From Desulfobacterales bacterium (lineage in GTDB: Bacteria; Desulfobacterota; Desulfobacteria; Desulfobacterales; RPRI01), in contig JAGVOC010000235.1 of the NCBI GenBank assembly GCA_020052975.1, positions 1-5,040 of the forward strand: a stretch of 5,040 nt of DNA, read 5' to 3'. The notes beneath the pieces are model-generated. The model was not told the DNA's origin. It was given only the letters and a program-made list of their open reading frames with translations, and made no database searches. Both the position numbers and the translations under genes were made by a program. This document shows, one piece after another, positions 4,910 to 5,040 of the stretch (position 1 is its first letter; each line of letters opens with the position of its first letter).

Positions 4910-4917
4910 AACTCACT
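4910..4917. repeat. Right target-site duplication, 8 bp (AACTCACT)
   Basis: This is the exact copy of 122-129, abutting the outer edge of the right inverted repeat. Perfect identity suggests the insertion is fairly recent or the site has not drifted. Confidence 0.85.
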
Positions 4918-4960
4918 CTTCTGCTTGTCTCATGGAATAAGAATGCGTTAAGGTAAGAGA

Positions 4961-5040
4961 ATGACCCCCCGGAAAGAACAATTCAGCGGATGTCTGATCG
5001 GTCAATGCCTCGGCGATGCGATAGGATTTGTTGTCGAAGG
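4961..5040 (+). CDS. ADP-ribosylglycohydrolase family protein, N-terminal start (partial)
   Basis: From ATG 4961 the frame is open to the window end (26 codons). It reads MTPRKEQFSGCLIGQCLGDAIGFVVEG, with the segment after residue 8 matching the N-terminal helix of the ADP-ribosylglycohydrolase (DraG/ARH, crystallin J1-like) family, whose signature is 'G-x-L-x-G-x-x-x-GDAxGxPxEG'. These enzymes remove ADP-ribose from proteins or small molecules using a two-magnesium centre; the metal-binding residues lie beyond the window. Here the usual proline before VEG is V (FVVEG). A modest AAGG (4950-4953) precedes the ATG by seven bases. G+C (42 of 80) agrees with the left flank and not with the element. 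The gene starts 44 bp after the right target duplication; its promoter may have been changed by the insertion. Confidence 0.72.
   Translation, partial: MTPRKEQFSGCLIGQCLGDAIGFVVE

Noticed and set aside
4725..4940. Open frame overlapping the end of the NYN gene and running through the right terminal repeat
   Set aside because: It is an out-of-frame shadow of the conserved GDADVVP region and crosses the element boundary.
1..5040. CRISPR array or tandem repeats
   Set aside because: No regularly spaced direct repeats are present.

Overview
The window is bacterial: it has Shine-Dalgarno sites, sigma70-type promoters and short, overlapping operons. I cannot place the organism from this sequence; the protein style would suit an environmental, moderate-GC bacterium, but that is impression only. 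Two ordinary chromosomal genes lie at the edges. On the left (1-93) is the last 30 codons of a MetG-type methionyl-tRNA synthetase. On the right (4961-5040) is the start of an ADP-ribosylglycohydrolase-like gene. Both ends are about 52-55% G+C by hand count.

Almost everything between them looks like one inserted mobile element, 130-4909 (4,780 bp). It has 20-bp terminal inverted repeats (130-149 and 4890-4909, one mismatch) and a perfect 8-bp target duplication AACTCACT (122-129 and 4910-4917). The tips read GGTAGTG and GGTACTG, which fit the GGnnnTG end pattern of the IS1 family. The only transposase in the window (3229-3983) is an IS1-type DDE transposase. This makes the region a candidate 'transporter IS': an IS1-family element carrying passenger genes. 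The transposase is damaged by a frame-changing deletion near 3300 that removed part of its helix-turn-helix, so this copy is probably immobile on its own.

The passengers, left to right, are as follows. (a) A strong promoter (306-333) drives a two-gene operon: a degenerate phospholipase-D-like protein (347-889) and an overlapping membrane protein (886-1632). (b) A convergent minus-strand pair follows: a probable winged-helix protein (2835-1990) and a small partner (1993-1682), overlapping by GTGA. (c) A 210-nt GC-rich segment (about 2970-3182) has its own promoter, long perfect helices, a possible pseudoknot and a tRNA-like T arm plus acceptor end; it is best read as a structured non-coding RNA. 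(d) The broken transposase comes next. (e) Last is a NYN-domain (LabA/DUF88, PIN-like) putative RNase gene (4229-4867), with its own promoter and a long hairpin in its leader.

None of the passengers looks metabolic. A PLD-like protein coupled to a membrane protein, a DNA-binding-type protein, a structured RNA and a PIN-like nuclease together resemble accessory or defence cargo. That functional reading is inference. Intergenic stretches not listed as features (94-121, 150-305, 1633-1681, 3984-4059, 4868-4889, 4918-4960) show no gene that I can support.
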